From the NCBI RefSeq assembly GCF_050436995.1, contig NC_134745.1, positions 3,162,001 through 3,226,000 of the forward strand: a stretch of DNA of 64,000 nt. The letters run 5' to 3'. This stretch comes from Anticarsia gemmatalis. Taxonomy: Eukaryota; Arthropoda; Insecta; Lepidoptera; Erebidae. The notes below the pieces were generated by a model, which ran no database searches, was not told the origin of the DNA, and was given only the letters and a program-made list of their open reading frames with translations. A program made the position numbers and the translations under genes. Below are positions 39,869 to 52,985 of the stretch, one piece after another; the stretch's first letter is position 1, and every line of letters starts with the position of its first letter.

Positions 39869-42302
39869 TCAGTTGTCACTCTTGGGGCACTCTCTCTGGT
39901 TCGTTCTGATGAGGTAAGCTCGGCTTATATGGTTCTTATCCAGGACTGAATACGCCTTCTCCATTACTTCTACGGGAGGATTACGCTCTCTCGTTAGGAT
40001 CCATGCGTTTCCTGAAAATTTGAGGTAATAATTGAAATTGACTAAAAGTTTGAGGAAAAGATTTAGACCAGAGACCAGGACTGCTTGTACAGCTTTGTGC
40101 TTTGTTAAGGCGCTGTATAACATTTACTCTTGTGGCGATGTGTGTAAATTCATGAACTTTATTAATATACTTTTACAAAGTATCATACTGCAGGATATCG
40201 ACTTAAAGAGCCTACAGAACACGAAGTACATGACTGCCGATCCAAATCTTTTGTAGTTGCCTTCAAAGTCACAAACAACAAAGCTATAAGTAAAATGTAT
40301 CAGCTAGCCCTCAAGCGGCTGGATTGGGAGACAAAACTTCAAACACGTACAGACCCAGTCCAGCAGTTTCAGATTGAGATGTAGTAGAAATAGTTGTTTC
40401 AAAATCCTAACTCACTTGTATGCAATGGTCCAAATTCATAGCAGCTCCAGACGACAGAGTAAGTGTCGTAGTCAGTATCGATGACCCAGTATGGAGCCTC
40501 CACGTTGTACGGCAGTGAGGGGAAGGAGACTGCTAACTTGGCTTCGTTAGAGTCTTTGTTCGTCTGTACCGCCTGACCTCGGATCTCTGACTGGACGCCA
40601 GAGCTGAAAGTATAATGGTTATTATATAAATTCGGGTTAGAAATATTTACTTTTTAGGAGGTATGGGGATGAATATCTGATTATGGTTTTTTTGAGTAAA
40701 TATGAATGATTTGATAGCGTTGTATTATTCATGATGATTTTTTAAAGAACGCCGATCATAAATAAGAAAAAGTGAGCCCATTCGACACATCATGTTAATG
40801 TAAGTAATAGAGTTTTCAAAAAAATATTCTACTTTTCTTGCTGAAGATATCTCATACATATAACGCTTTTATAAAAATATGTAGCAGCTAGCAGCAACGC
40901 AGGTCAGAATCAATTCGCCTTGAAAAAAATACTGACCGGCTAGTATAAACTATTATTATTTTATTCAATGGTCAGATTTCGCCTCAAAAAGAATTTTGGA
41001 CTTAATGGGTTACTCCTGTACTAGCTTTAAATATAAAAATGTTCTGCTACTTACAGAATACTAGTCTGTTTATTAACAACGCCGATCACTCCCTTCTCCT
41101 TGGCGGTGTAGTCTGCTGTAATGCATTTGCCTCCGAACTCAAACACGAAGAAGTACTTCTCAGCCTCATACCATCTGCCTAGGTACTGAAACATTTAAAC
41201 ACTTAAATTAGGTCACCATCTTAATGAAGTATTTAACATGAAAAGTTCCTGTTCTATGAATTGCAATCGACATCTTGATTTTTTGAGATCTGGATCAGGC
41301 ACGTATATACCTATAATCACCTGGGTAATTATTATTATTTTGATTGAACGGCACGGATATTAAAAATCCAAGACGTAAAAAGTCACACACGAAAGTAGTT
41401 GCCTCTTGCTTCTATGCTAAGCTCTTTCTAGTTAACGATATAGATAGAGAAATACATACCTAAAATTTAGGCTTTATCCTTTAAAACAATGGTATACATT
41501 ATGTAATTGATGCGGGCTGTCTGCCTAGTATAATCTTTGAGCCTCATGAACATAGACTATAATAAAATTTTATTAACATTTCAAACATGAATATTTAAAA
41601 TTCAATTACAGTCTACAACAAAAATGTATGAGTTAACGATTCATAGAATATTATATCAGAATAAAATATTCATAAACTAGTTATGTAAGACATTTGACCC
41701 TGCTACAAAACCTTAACATTTTCAATATGATTTGATGTTGAGAAAAAATATAGGCAATTAGTTTTTTGATATCGTGTCAAGTAATTTTGAGAAGCAAATT
41801 AGCTAGCAAATGACCATGACCTATCTGCAATCTAAGTTTTTGTGTCTTTTTTGATCAGATACACAGTTATAGACCAGAGTTGGACTTTGTTTAAGTTGTA
41901 GCACTTTATTTAAGCTTAGATCAACACGCGCAATCATTATTGTTGAAAATATATACGTGAATTTAATGTCGGGACTCGAACCTCTCGACTTCTCTCGAAC
42001 TCGAAAGTAAGGGTCTCGAAAGTAATTTTTGAACGCGTTGTCTATTTTTCTGTCGGATACATAAAGATAGATAGACACTTTCCATAGTTCTGATGTGACT
42101 CAGTAACAAACATCTATCAAAGAGTTTAAACTAAGTAAGTGAATACAGATATGGTAATGATAAAAGTACTTACTCGACTAGCATCAAAATTGTCCATAGC
42201 CTTGATATCGAGGCAGGATCCTGGCATGATTATCTGCGCTCTGCATAACCTTAGAGACAGGAATCCGCACAGGAATACAGCTATCGCTCTTAGTACTGAC
42301 AT
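39869..42302 (-). CDS. Lipocalin 1, apolipoprotein D/bilin-binding type
   Basis: Four coding exons (42174-42302, 41055-41185, 40416-40603, 39869-40011) join in frame to 196 aa. Residues 1-22 are a signal peptide (VLRAIAVFLCGFLSLRLC); the mature chain probably begins near QIIMPGSC. Lipocalin motif 1 is LGRWYEAEKYF (46-48 GRW), motif 2 is DTDYDTYSVVW (129-139), and motif 3 includes an Arg near NAWILTRER. Four conserved Cys (30, 62, 141 and one near the C-end) suit two disulphides. Family: secreted eight-stranded barrels that carry small hydrophobic ligands such as pigments. The start ATG is the first three bases after the acceptor, so the 5' UTR lies in upstream exon(s). Ligand unknown. Confidence 0.92.
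41955..42070 (-). mobile_element. SINE-like remnant with pol III B box
   Basis: The minus strand carries AGGTTCGAGTCCCGAC (centre 41970-41982), a B-box-like sequence, inside lipocalin 1 intron 1. Upstream and downstream parts are degraded, so this is only a probable tRNA-derived SINE fragment. Confidence 0.35.
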
Positions 42303-42563
42303 CTGGAATAAGAAAAATATAATATTAGTAAACTAAAGTGCAAAACCGAATGCCAAAATAATATTTATTTATACAAAGTCAGCCCTCGACCGCGGCGAGT
42401 GTAACCTGCGCCGAAACGTTATGCATTCTGTCGTGTTCGCGTTAATTTTAGTTTTAAATATTAAACATGTATCGCGAGAGTTATGAAACTGATACATTTT
42501 CTAAATAGGTAGTAGTATCGATGGAATGTGCATTCCGAAAGAGTATTTTTATATTATACTAAT

Positions 42564-42632
42564 ATACTACTATTGCATTTTATATGATCAAAACATTTAA
42601 TGTTTTGATCATATAAAATGCAATAGTAGTAT
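42564..42632. repeat. Perfect 69-bp palindrome (34-nt arms, 1-nt loop)
   Basis: The left arm 42564-42597 and the right arm 42599-42632 are exact reverse complements separated by a single T. Arms begin ATACTACTATTGCATTTTAT. It lies 260 bp upstream of the first coding exon of lipocalin 1, within its 5' intron. Confidence 0.9.
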
Positions 42633-44979
42633 AGAAAATGTAGAGGACGTCTTATTTTGTAGGTGGTTACTAGTACACACTGTGGTTACTAGTGATCAAC
42701 AAACTATAGGTTATAATGACCTGCAACATAATTAAATGCGTGTTAGCTCCAAATTTGATAAACAATGATATTCTTTGACACTTTCATATTAGGACGCATG
42801 TATAATTGCAAACAATGAGGAACACGAATTAAGTTACAGTATTTTAATTCGATAGGTTCATTATATCGATTCCTACCAAAATTAAAAGTTTGACTAAAAA
42901 TAAAATCAAGTTACTTTGTAGCTATATTTTGTCAAGCTTTAATTTGAAAACATAAATAAATTAGAGTATTTATATTTTAAATAGATAATTTTAAAGTAAA
43001 TGATTGAAAGAATTTTGATTCAATATACATGGATTTAGAGTGTAAATATCATTGAAGTTGCATGGTATGAGGCTGGTCACCTTGGTGACGATGGTGTTTG
43101 ACGGGTTTTAACCTTCTTATGTTTATAATGCTATTAATAGAATAACTAGCTTTACTTTATAATGTTTATGTAATTTAAACCAAATGTTTAGTCCCATAAA
43201 AGTTTTAATAGAAATTAAGGCATAAACCAACAAACAACATTAACTAATTAATTCAAATGTATGATTTTTTGCAAGGAGAATTTAAAATGCATTGTTAAGT
43301 TCTTGTTGCTTACAAATAAATTAAATAATTACTTAAAGAAATTACGAAACATTTGAAAGAAATTAAGATGGTGTAAAATAGATACAAAAACAAGTATTTC
43401 TTGAGAATCAATCACAGTCCATTTTACCAGTAAAAAATAGCAGTATTTAGGAACATTATATAAATAAGTGATACGTGATAATTGTTTGTCTGTGTTATAG
43501 ACATCTTATATAGGCATTTGTTTATACACATCGATGCCGACCTTCAATATTTCAAGTAAAACACTGCTTAGTCTGCTTACATCACCGACACTCCTAATAA
43601 AATTACTTGTGCTTATGATTCACAAATTTATTACTGGCCTTTGTTATGTTTTTGTTTCTATATTTTAGATATTGTAATTAGGATGAAAAAAATAGCTTTT
43701 TGTTGCAAAAACATACACGATTTTTGCTTATTGTTTAAGTGCTTTGAATAAGTTACGCTTTTTGTTTTTATGATTTGAATTAGAGCTAATTTTATACTTA
43801 AAAACTATAGCATTAGATGAATTAGTCGTTTGCTCTATGCAAAAAGTTTTGTTGTAGTATAAATAAAGAATAACTGGACCAATGTAATATTGTAATTATT
43901 TTTTTTTAATGTCTTAATTTACACTTAGGATGATTGAAATGAGCATCACCGTGCTTAAAAGGGATTATAAAAGGTCAGACATTATTTAAGCCTTAACAAC
44001 TACAGATAAATCTCTATGAAAAGAGACACTTTAACAAAGCACTATCTTTCATTGCAACCTCTAAAGAAATTCAAAGCTCCACAATAATTAAACAAAAGAA
44101 AGACCAGCTTCAAAAGGATAGCAATAAAACTAAAACCACAGTCCATACAATAGTAGCAGACAAAGACATAAAGAGAAAAGAAAATGTATCAGTTCAAAGC
44201 AAACGAATGCAGACGGGTCATCAACCAGTGGTACAATTTCACGCCTATTAGCTTCACATGCTAATGGTTTCCTTGACAAGAAATGTAACAGACTGTACTT
44301 TGTATTGCGGCTTAAGGCGTGGACCCAGCAAGATATATTATTATGAGCGGCTAGTAGATATTTTATGGACCAAATAAACCTGTACTATATTAAGTACAAT
44401 ATTCTTTTGTTGCCTTTGCGAAGTTTTATTCATCATCTTAGATATTATTGAATGAATACTTATTGTACGATTTAATGCAAAAAAGTCAGTTCAGCAGTAT
44501 GTCAACTATTTTGCAATGTTCACAAAATATGTTTTACTAGCACATTAATTTACTATTTACAAGCTTATGCCTGGGGTTGTGCCTGCATTGAATTTCAATA
44601 AGGTAGCTTACATTTATAGATTTTTTTTATCATACTGTAAATTTTTTATCATAACAATTCAGTCGCATCGACTTGTAAGTACATAAAACGTATAAATAAT
44701 CACATTCATAATGTATAATATAGTATCGGTAGCTTATCACTAAGACAGAGCCTTTACCGATTGAAAGAGAAAACATGTCAAGTACGGTACAGTCACGCGT
44801 GGAAATATCACTCACTTTTACAATGGATGATTTCTCGCTCGAGCCCTGAGCTCTTCAGTTGACAATAAATGATTTCATGGTGATGACATTGCAGTTATAT
44901 TGCGTGGCCAGTATTATTTTCTTTGGTGGTGCTTACAGTTATTGAAATTGCAGATCTTTATTTATTAAGCTGTCAAGAA

Positions 44980-46125
44980 TCTATACTTATAATAAATCTG
45001 TAAAGAGGTCAATTCTGTACATTGAATATATTAAAAAAAAAACTAATGGGGGATGTTTAGTAACGGATACTGATACCGAATCTTCAATTTATAATTTTCT
45101 TTTCTGTCTGTCTGTCTGTCCTCCGTCTGTATGTTACGCTGCCACGTAAAAACTACCGAATAGAATGCACTGAAATTAGGTATATGCATAGAACAAGTAG
45201 TGGAGCAACTTATAGGATACTTTTTATCGCATAAAATTTCAAATATTTTTTGAAAATTGAAAAAAAAAACGTAGAATTCGTTTAAACATGCGTTTCCCTA
45301 TAGAGACCATAGATGGCGTTGCAATCCATTTCACAACATTCACATTCAGTTAACGTGGCGCCGGCCGTATCGATACCTGTTGTTAGCACCAACCAATAGA
45401 TGGCGTTATAATCAGCAACACAGCATGTTTTTCCTAATTAATTTATTTTGATTGCTTTATTGTAAAAAAAATACCTTTGAAACAGGCTAGGCTATAAATG
45501 TTGTATGATATATAACACAAAAATGTTGGTTTACGTGGGTCCGGTGCGGTCGGGATATCCTAGATGGCAAACCGAGTAATTTCGTTTGTTGTCGTTGTTC
45601 GCCGTAACTAACAGATGACGTTGTAGTTCGTAACACATAACCAAATTAATTGGTTGCATTAAGGAAATAAATTGGATAGCTATGAGACAGACTATGTGGT
45701 AAAGTTTTAAAAAATAAACAACGGATGATATATAAAAAATAATTACGGGTTACGCGGTTTCGGACGTATCATCGCAAGTATACATTATTACGCGTGTGAA
45801 GAGCTCCGGCGCAGATATGTAGGTCTGTCTGTACCTACAATAATATTCTGAATCCAGACGGGTAAGCAATGGTTAGTCTATAAAAAGGGATTATATTTTA
45901 CACTGTAAACTGGTACGGATACAGACGAGAGCGGAAAAGAAGGTAACCACAGGAAATCAGGCCTGCCTGAGCCTGTGTCACATTGTGTGCCCTTCGGGTC
46001 CCTTTTGTAAATAACCATTCGATGACATGTGTAGGTCTGTGTATTGAGTGCTTCGCAATTCGCGTGCTCAAACGAATAAGCAACAGTACGAAATTCACGC
46101 GAGCGGAGCCGCACGGGTCAGCTAG
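44980..46125 (+). mobile_element. Non-autonomous Helitron, 1.1 kb, with internal repeats
   Basis: Starts TCTATACTTATAATAAATCT and ends GGGTCAGCTAG, precisely between A and T. A GC-rich hairpin (CGCGAGCGGAGCCGC) precedes the end. A TGTC/TCCG run lies near 45105. The interior has about three diverged units with AGATGGCGTT- or ACGTGG-type motifs (45312, 45401, 45560, 45612). No Rep/helicase coding. Confidence 0.8.
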
Positions 46126-46739
46126 TATTTAATAAAACTATTATGAGTAGAGACTTTACGAAGTGGGATCTATAGAATCTATTTCTTCAAACCCCTTAAA
46201 TGTTACCTAAATCATTAAACGATGACTGATAAAATGATGATCATGTCAATCATGCACTATGTACGAAGTTTACGTAATAAAGGATAATTTTAATTTGAAT
46301 TCGAATATGGGGGAATATACTTTGTATATAAACTTTGTCATATTAATTTTTAATTTACTTCTTCCAAAGCTTTAAAGAATATCGGTAGCAATTTGTTTAG
46401 CATGATCAGTCAGTATAGTTGCATTGAACCAATATTTTAATTTGACATTAAAAATGGCCTATACATAATTTTTATGTAAGAAATTTGAATATAGTCACTT
46501 GGCCTTGATTTTAACCGGTTTTATATTTTTAATTGATCTAACAGTTAGCTGAGGAAATTAAATGATAAGGGTGATAACATTAGAACGAAAAAAAGTTTAG
46601 TACTTACCTATTATTATTGAAAGTGCATGAATATACATAGAGAGGTTGACCTAGATAGTTAAAAAAATAGACTTTTTATCATATATCACCATAACATCTC
46701 GTAAGTTATTCTGGAAAATATGGGTGAATTACTAAATTC

Positions 46740-46830
46740 AGCTGATTAGAAAAATTCGATAGCACTTTGCTGGACTCGGAAATCGAACGGAGACTCTAAT
46801 CGGTAGTCAAAAACATTGCCGTAATTATTT
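46740..46830 (-). mobile_element. Degraded SINE remnant
   Basis: The minus strand reads CCGTTCGATTTCCGAGTC followed by CAGCAAAGTGCTATC. This matches the B box and body layout common to lepidopteran tRNA-derived SINEs. No intact A box seen. Confidence 0.45.
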
Positions 46831-47341
46831 AGTGAGATACTTTTTCAGTAGCGATCCGTAAACATACCACGAGAATAAGAAATTTCTTAATGCCCAGTTA
46901 TTAGATTTATTGTATTTTTTAATAATTTTATGTATATTAGGTTAAAACATAATCTAGCCCCTAGAACTGGTTAACGGAATCTGATTATTATTGGATTGCG
47001 GAAGATAACTTAATATTTGCAAAGTCAGTTTACACGCGAGCAAGGTTGTGGATAGAAGCTAAACTGACTCAGATATTATATTAGTATGAACAAGTTCTTT
47101 TGGTAAACACAGTATAAGTACTAGATAATTTTTCGATTTACCAAAAGCGAATTTAATATTTGAAACTTGGATTTTACCTACTTAAATAAGATAAATTATG
47201 TTATTTTATTGTTGTGTATAATTACCTAAACAGACAGTTGAAAATGTTATTTGAAGTAGGTATTATATTAATAGAGATTTCACTCCAATTTTTAAAAACT
47301 TTGGAGATTATAAACAATATTTTCATAAGCTATTTTATAGA

Positions 47342-47590
47342 TCTATACTAATATTATAAATCTGAAGAGTTTGTTTGTTTGATTGTTTGTTTGTTTGTTT
47401 GAACGCGCTAATCTCAGTAACTACTGGTCCGATTGGAAAAGTTCTTTCAGTGTTAGATAACCCATTTATCGAGGAAGGTTATAGGCGAGGAAGGGTATAT
47501 ATATATATATCATCACGCTACGACTAATAGGAGCAGAGCACCAGTGAAAAATGTTACAAAAACGAGAAAAATCATGGCATGGTCAGCTAG
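47342..47590 (+). mobile_element. Short non-autonomous Helitron, 3' part deleted
   Basis: Same family as 32353-32607, with the same 5' end and flanked by A and T. It ends GGTCAGCTAG but has lost most of the terminal hairpin region. It carries TTTG and TA microsatellites. Confidence 0.8.
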
Positions 47591-49566
47591 TTAAAAATAT
47601 GTATCAATCAACGACCTGTCAATGTATACCACAACCCAATAAATGCAGATAGAGAGATTGATATCCACAGAAATCAAAAAACATCTGTAGTTTAATATAT
47701 ATTCAAACCTGACCTATATTGCATGTAATATTTAACTACATGTAGTTCATTCAGTAGTAATAGACGGGTAAGTTCACTCGGTCACTGTGTTACTATGAAG
47801 CAATACATTGCATCGATTGTATGTAAATAGTATGTTTTAAATATCTACTTAGTAACATTGACCAAATTCTTTTAGAAATTACCATAGTGTCATATTGAAG
47901 TTAGTTAATTGACGCATATATAATTAGATAAGTATACACATTTGCAAAGTATTTCGAATAATATGTGTGTTAGTTTTAAGTTTGATTGTCAAGAATTCTC
48001 CGTATAATTTATTAATTCACTAGTTCACCAGGTTACCAGGTTGTAAAAGCCAGCTCCAGAACTTCTATAGATTTCTCAAATTCACACGACTTTCCGTAAG
48101 AACTAGTATGTAAGTATGACTATCTCAAATAACGATACCGATTCGGATCTGAACTTGCGGAAACAATGATGAAATAAAAACAATATTCTTCATTCTCACG
48201 CTAATTCTTACATTTCCTTAAAATGATGATTTCTGCACTAAGAAATAAGAATGTCGTGAGAATTTTATACAAAGTTCACACAGATCTGAAAGAACTATCT
48301 GGATGTATAGAAGCGAATCCAAAACCCCTACGCTCAATTCTAGCAGGTTTTTTTCTATTATATACTGTCAAGGCAGTAACAATCACCTTAGCCCCTGCAT
48401 TTCGAACGTCATCAAAATGACACAGTATCCCAATAACTTCATCTCTTTTTAATATCTATAAATATGAATAAGAAAGTTCATAATAAATTCATAAACATCA
48501 CATTCACATCGTCAGACAAAACTTTCGCACAAAGATACATGTGTCCACTGCAGTAAGAAAGCTTCGAAGTGATCCAGGCCAAGAGAAATGTCAACAAGAG
48601 TGAAATCACATGCATTATGTACTGTTTTCTTAGAAGGTTTTATCTTATAGGCAATGAGTACAAAAGGGACGTTTGTATGCGTTTTATGCATGAACTGGTT
48701 TAAGGTTAGTCGTTTGTGTGGTTTTTGAAAGGGACATAAAGACTTATTAACTAGACTGCACGATTCTGCATGTTTTTGTTATGCGTCTTCAGGTATTTTT
48801 TTTAGTTTTATATGTGGATTAAGAGGTTTACAAACTACGAGCCCTGATTAGCTTGCAATCAGAAGAGCATGTGACTCCGGGTCCAGAGATTTGTCTTTAT
48901 TATAATTTACTTTCCACGGATAAGTGTCGTATCTATAAAATCTCATATGATTTCTTGCATATAAAATTTTGTATGAATATGTTTATCTAGCTAAAAAAAT
49001 AGCTTACAACCTTTCCCAGCACTGAATCTGTAACTTTTCAAATTTCCTGTAAATCAGCCTTATAATATCCTGAAAAGTGGTAGAACGATCAACAGGTAGA
49101 GCTATTTACGCCATTTTATCATCAATCTATCGCTATCATACATAGTTGTAGCAAAATATCATATACAAATATTGAATAAAGCCGTGCAGTGGGTCAACAT
49201 TGTCCTTAGTAAGTATGCTAGCATTACGGTACCGCATAACGGTTCGACAGATCGCACAACGGATAATGAGCGAGAGCGATTCACGAGATGCTTTCCACTG
49301 CAGATTATACCTATGTAGGTATAAACTATATGCGTATGCATCTGTCACATCTTCGTGATATTGAAATGAGTGAAAAATGGGTAAATAAGGGTAGTTCGTG
49401 TTATCCATACTACAAGTTATAATGTGTAAACAACTAAGCCAATACAAAATTTTACTTGTTTTACTGATTGTGTAAATATTTTTGGCACATCGATCTAGTA
49501 ATTTCGTGAAAATGATTGAATATACAATTTAGAAAATGACACGTCATATTATTTTTTTATTTTTGT

Positions 49567-49645
49567 CATCATCATCATCATCATTGGCCTGTGTCCATCT
49601 ATTGCAGATGATTCAGGTGGCGTCAGATAGAGGAATGTTTGTTAC
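49567..49645 (+). repeat. Interspersed repeat fragment (GTGTCCATCT family), copy 2
   Basis: Partner of 34201-34275. It begins with a longer TCATCATCATCATCATCA run, then the shared core. Consistent with a retroelement tail. Confidence 0.6.
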
Positions 49646-52600
49646 TATTTTTGTAGCGCGACATGTAATCTCTATCAAAGTTGAACCTTATGATTATCGA
49701 AACATATCAGACCTTGTGCATCATTTCATAATAATTCTTCAAACACGAATTAAACCAGCAATAGCATGAGTGTATACATACATAGATCAGTTTATAGTTA
49801 ATTTGACATACGTAGCGTCTAAGGGTACTTTGCGATGACAATGGACGAGTTAGGAGTATCATTGAAGAGTATTGTGAGTAAATCAGAACACTATTATTAG
49901 GTCAAGATTGAGGAACAGTAGAATCACGATGTAGAAATTTAAATTTTACCGAATGTTTTCATGATAAAAATAAAACAACATAAACAAAGAAAATAAAGAA
50001 AATAGAGAAAAAAGACATGATAAACAAGGAAAATAAAGAAATTTCATTCCACCAAATTGTTTGGTTCTTATCAATGCAAATAGGTTGTTTTTTCACTGTA
50101 GCTAGTTATCAAAGTAAACTAGTTTAAAAGTATAAATTGCTTTTTTGTTAGACATTCGAGTACGAGTCGAGTACTAAAATTTATTGCGAAATATTTTATA
50201 GATTTTTTGTACTTAATGCATACTTATCTATATCAAATACTGTTACTAATTAGTATGTTAGTAATTAGAATAAAATAAAAAATGTCAACTGCAGTTGAAG
50301 TGAAAGTTGTTTTGATTTTTTAATTTCTTAGAACATAAGCTGGACAGAAACCAGACTAAAATATTTTTTGAATGTTGAAAGATACATACTTTGCCTTTTA
50401 TATTTATATAAGATACTTTATTTTTAGCCTTTTCCTCTTAAATATTTAGGTAAAACTATTTAGTTAAAGGGCTTCTTTTGTGTGTATACAAGATTCATTA
50501 ATGGTCTTCACCACAAAGCTAACCTCTTTTAAAAATTAAGAACAATGCTACTCATTAGGTAAGTTTTAATTTCAAAACAAATAATGTCATTACTTCATAG
50601 TTAAGTACTAAAACTCATTATAGTTTTGTATTCTTTGGAACAAAAATTACAATATGACCCTTCATAGTTCACGGGGTTAAGCAGAAATCATTTAAAAGGC
50701 TTTGTTGACAAATCATAACCATGGTTTTAAAATGTCGTTAGGAAGCCAAACAAGCAAACTTTGGTAACAGTTAATAGTCCGGCAATAAGGTTTATTAAAT
50801 GAACAAAAATATATATGCATGTTTTCCTAGAATTGTATTGCATAGGACCACATTCAAATACGTATGTGCTAAATATAATAATTTGTCGGTATGATTGTAA
50901 TAAAAAACCTCAACTTTTTGCGGTCGAATAAAAAGACAAGGAACTTAATACAACTTGGTTCTAAACTGAGTCAGGTGCTAGATCATTCTATGATCAGATT
51001 ACTTAATTGTTATTAGCGTACATAAGATTTTTTTAAATGGCGTAATAAAAGACTGGGAATGTTTTGATATCACTAATTCTCACGGGCTGTTTTGTCAGAA
51101 ATCGGAATAGTATGATATCTGTGAACTTTATGGGATTATGTTTCCTTTCGAGACAGTTTGTAAGAGTATTTATATTGATGATTGCTATAAGTACTCGGTG
51201 TGTAAAATGCTAGTATTTCGCTTTTCAATTGCCTACTTTAAAATATATTTTACGGAATAAACAACAGTTTCTCTAGTTCATACTTATTAAAGCACAAGTC
51301 TCTGTTAGTGTTTTATGGCTAAACGGTTGAATTGTTTTTCAAAATTCAAAATGAGTGGAACAGAAGGTTTTTTTGCTATGTCATTTGAGAGTCGGAAACA
51401 CTCGTGATCGCATTCTTATACGTTTGAGTAAAACATTGCATAACATGATAATTCGCACGCTCTTGACAATGAACTATGATATTTGATGCAAAAAAACTGT
51501 TTTTGCTAGCAGTAGGTACCGTTTATTTGCCCTTACTTTAGTTATGTAATAATGTTATTTCCTTATAGTAACTATGTATTGGCTTAGTGACTGGTATTAT
51601 GTCTGTCACGGTCTGCCGGTCAGTATGGGCCTCTTAGGAGAGCAGGCTTTAATTACAGATTGTGTTGTTATTAGCTGTTAATTACTAAGTAACATGTAGT
51701 AATCTCTAGACACGATACGCATTCGTTTACGGGATTACAAATAGCAATATTTTTCTCGTTTGTAACTTAACGGCGACTCTACGAAAATAATGATCTATAA
51801 CAGTCCAAATAAAATGTATAGTAATCAGAAATAAAATTAGCAATATGAAGTTTAAATTCATGGCTCTTTAGATACGTAACTGTACAATCATTTGTACCTT
51901 TAAACCCCAAATAGGGGTTATTGACCCTTATCCATTTAAGTCAGAATAATCATGAAAAATCCAATAATGATGAGGCCATTCAATTAGAACATGCAACAAA
52001 AAAATATTCTTAACTCACATGACCTGTAATTTCCTACAAAATCAAATCTATCAAGTATATTTTTTTATATAATATATGGTATTAAGCTGTCTTAAAATAA
52101 CTGTATGTATGGTACAAAGTAATAGGCAGTAAGTTCAAGGCACTGGTAAATACAAGAAAGTTGTGAAGCCACGGCATTGACCTTTCGTATAGATTATGAT
52201 CAACTTACACTTTCTATACTGTTTAGCTATTTACCAGTCATGCTGTTTGATGTTATTGAATAGAAAAAATATTTGAGAATGATTGAATAAGCTTTTAATA
52301 GAAATGTTCTAGAGATATTTTGTTACGGTGTAGTGAATGTTTCGACACAAGGAGATGGGGTATGTTATAGACCCTGATGACAGACGTACTCTTTTTCAAC
52401 AGAATATTAAACATCATCGAACTTTTATGATGTCTAATTTATTATTATAAGAAAAAAATATCGATTTTTTTGTCTCATTATTTTTGTTTATATGTCAGTA
52501 TTTGACTTAAAAAATTCTTTCACTAGTTAGGAAGCACCATTATTTGCGCGGCGAGGCTTTTATTCATAAAACCTTTCGGACGGAAACACTGAGGTCAGTT

Positions 52601-52797
52601 TGCATTTATACGAACGTACTTATTAGGATATGCTTTCTATATATTTTTATACGACATTAATACATTTTAAAACCTGTTTTATATGAAAGTACTTTCGTTT
52701 TGACTGCACACTCTCTTATTAGGCTGCAGTAGGTCATGCCCAAGTCTGCATTTCTTTCGAAAGCTTTTTATTAATGATTAATAACATTTGACATTAT

Positions 52798-52985
52798 CTT
52801 TCGCCCGCGACTTTGTCGGCGTAAATGGATTTTACGAGGTAAAAAGTATCAAATGTGTAAATATATGTTATAAATTGTCTGTGTATCAAATTTCATGAAA
52901 ATCCGTTCTTTCGTAAGTTACAAACAACCATCCCCACAATCTTCAGCATTTCTAATGTTTGTAGGATATGAGTGTCAGTGCGAAA
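52798..52985 (-). mobile_element. Repeat element with lepidopteran GCCCGCGACTT terminus
   Basis: Begins CTTTCGCCCGCGACTTTGTC, a motif common at the end of dispersed non-autonomous elements in moths and butterflies. It continues through ATTTCATGAAAATCCGTTC to about 52985. The opposite-orientation motif CGCGGACGAAG appears at 62498. Confidence 0.5.

Noticed and set aside
48223..48420. 65-codon plus ORF in the lipocalin 1 intron
   Set aside because: No family resemblance, no splice context, and length expected by chance.
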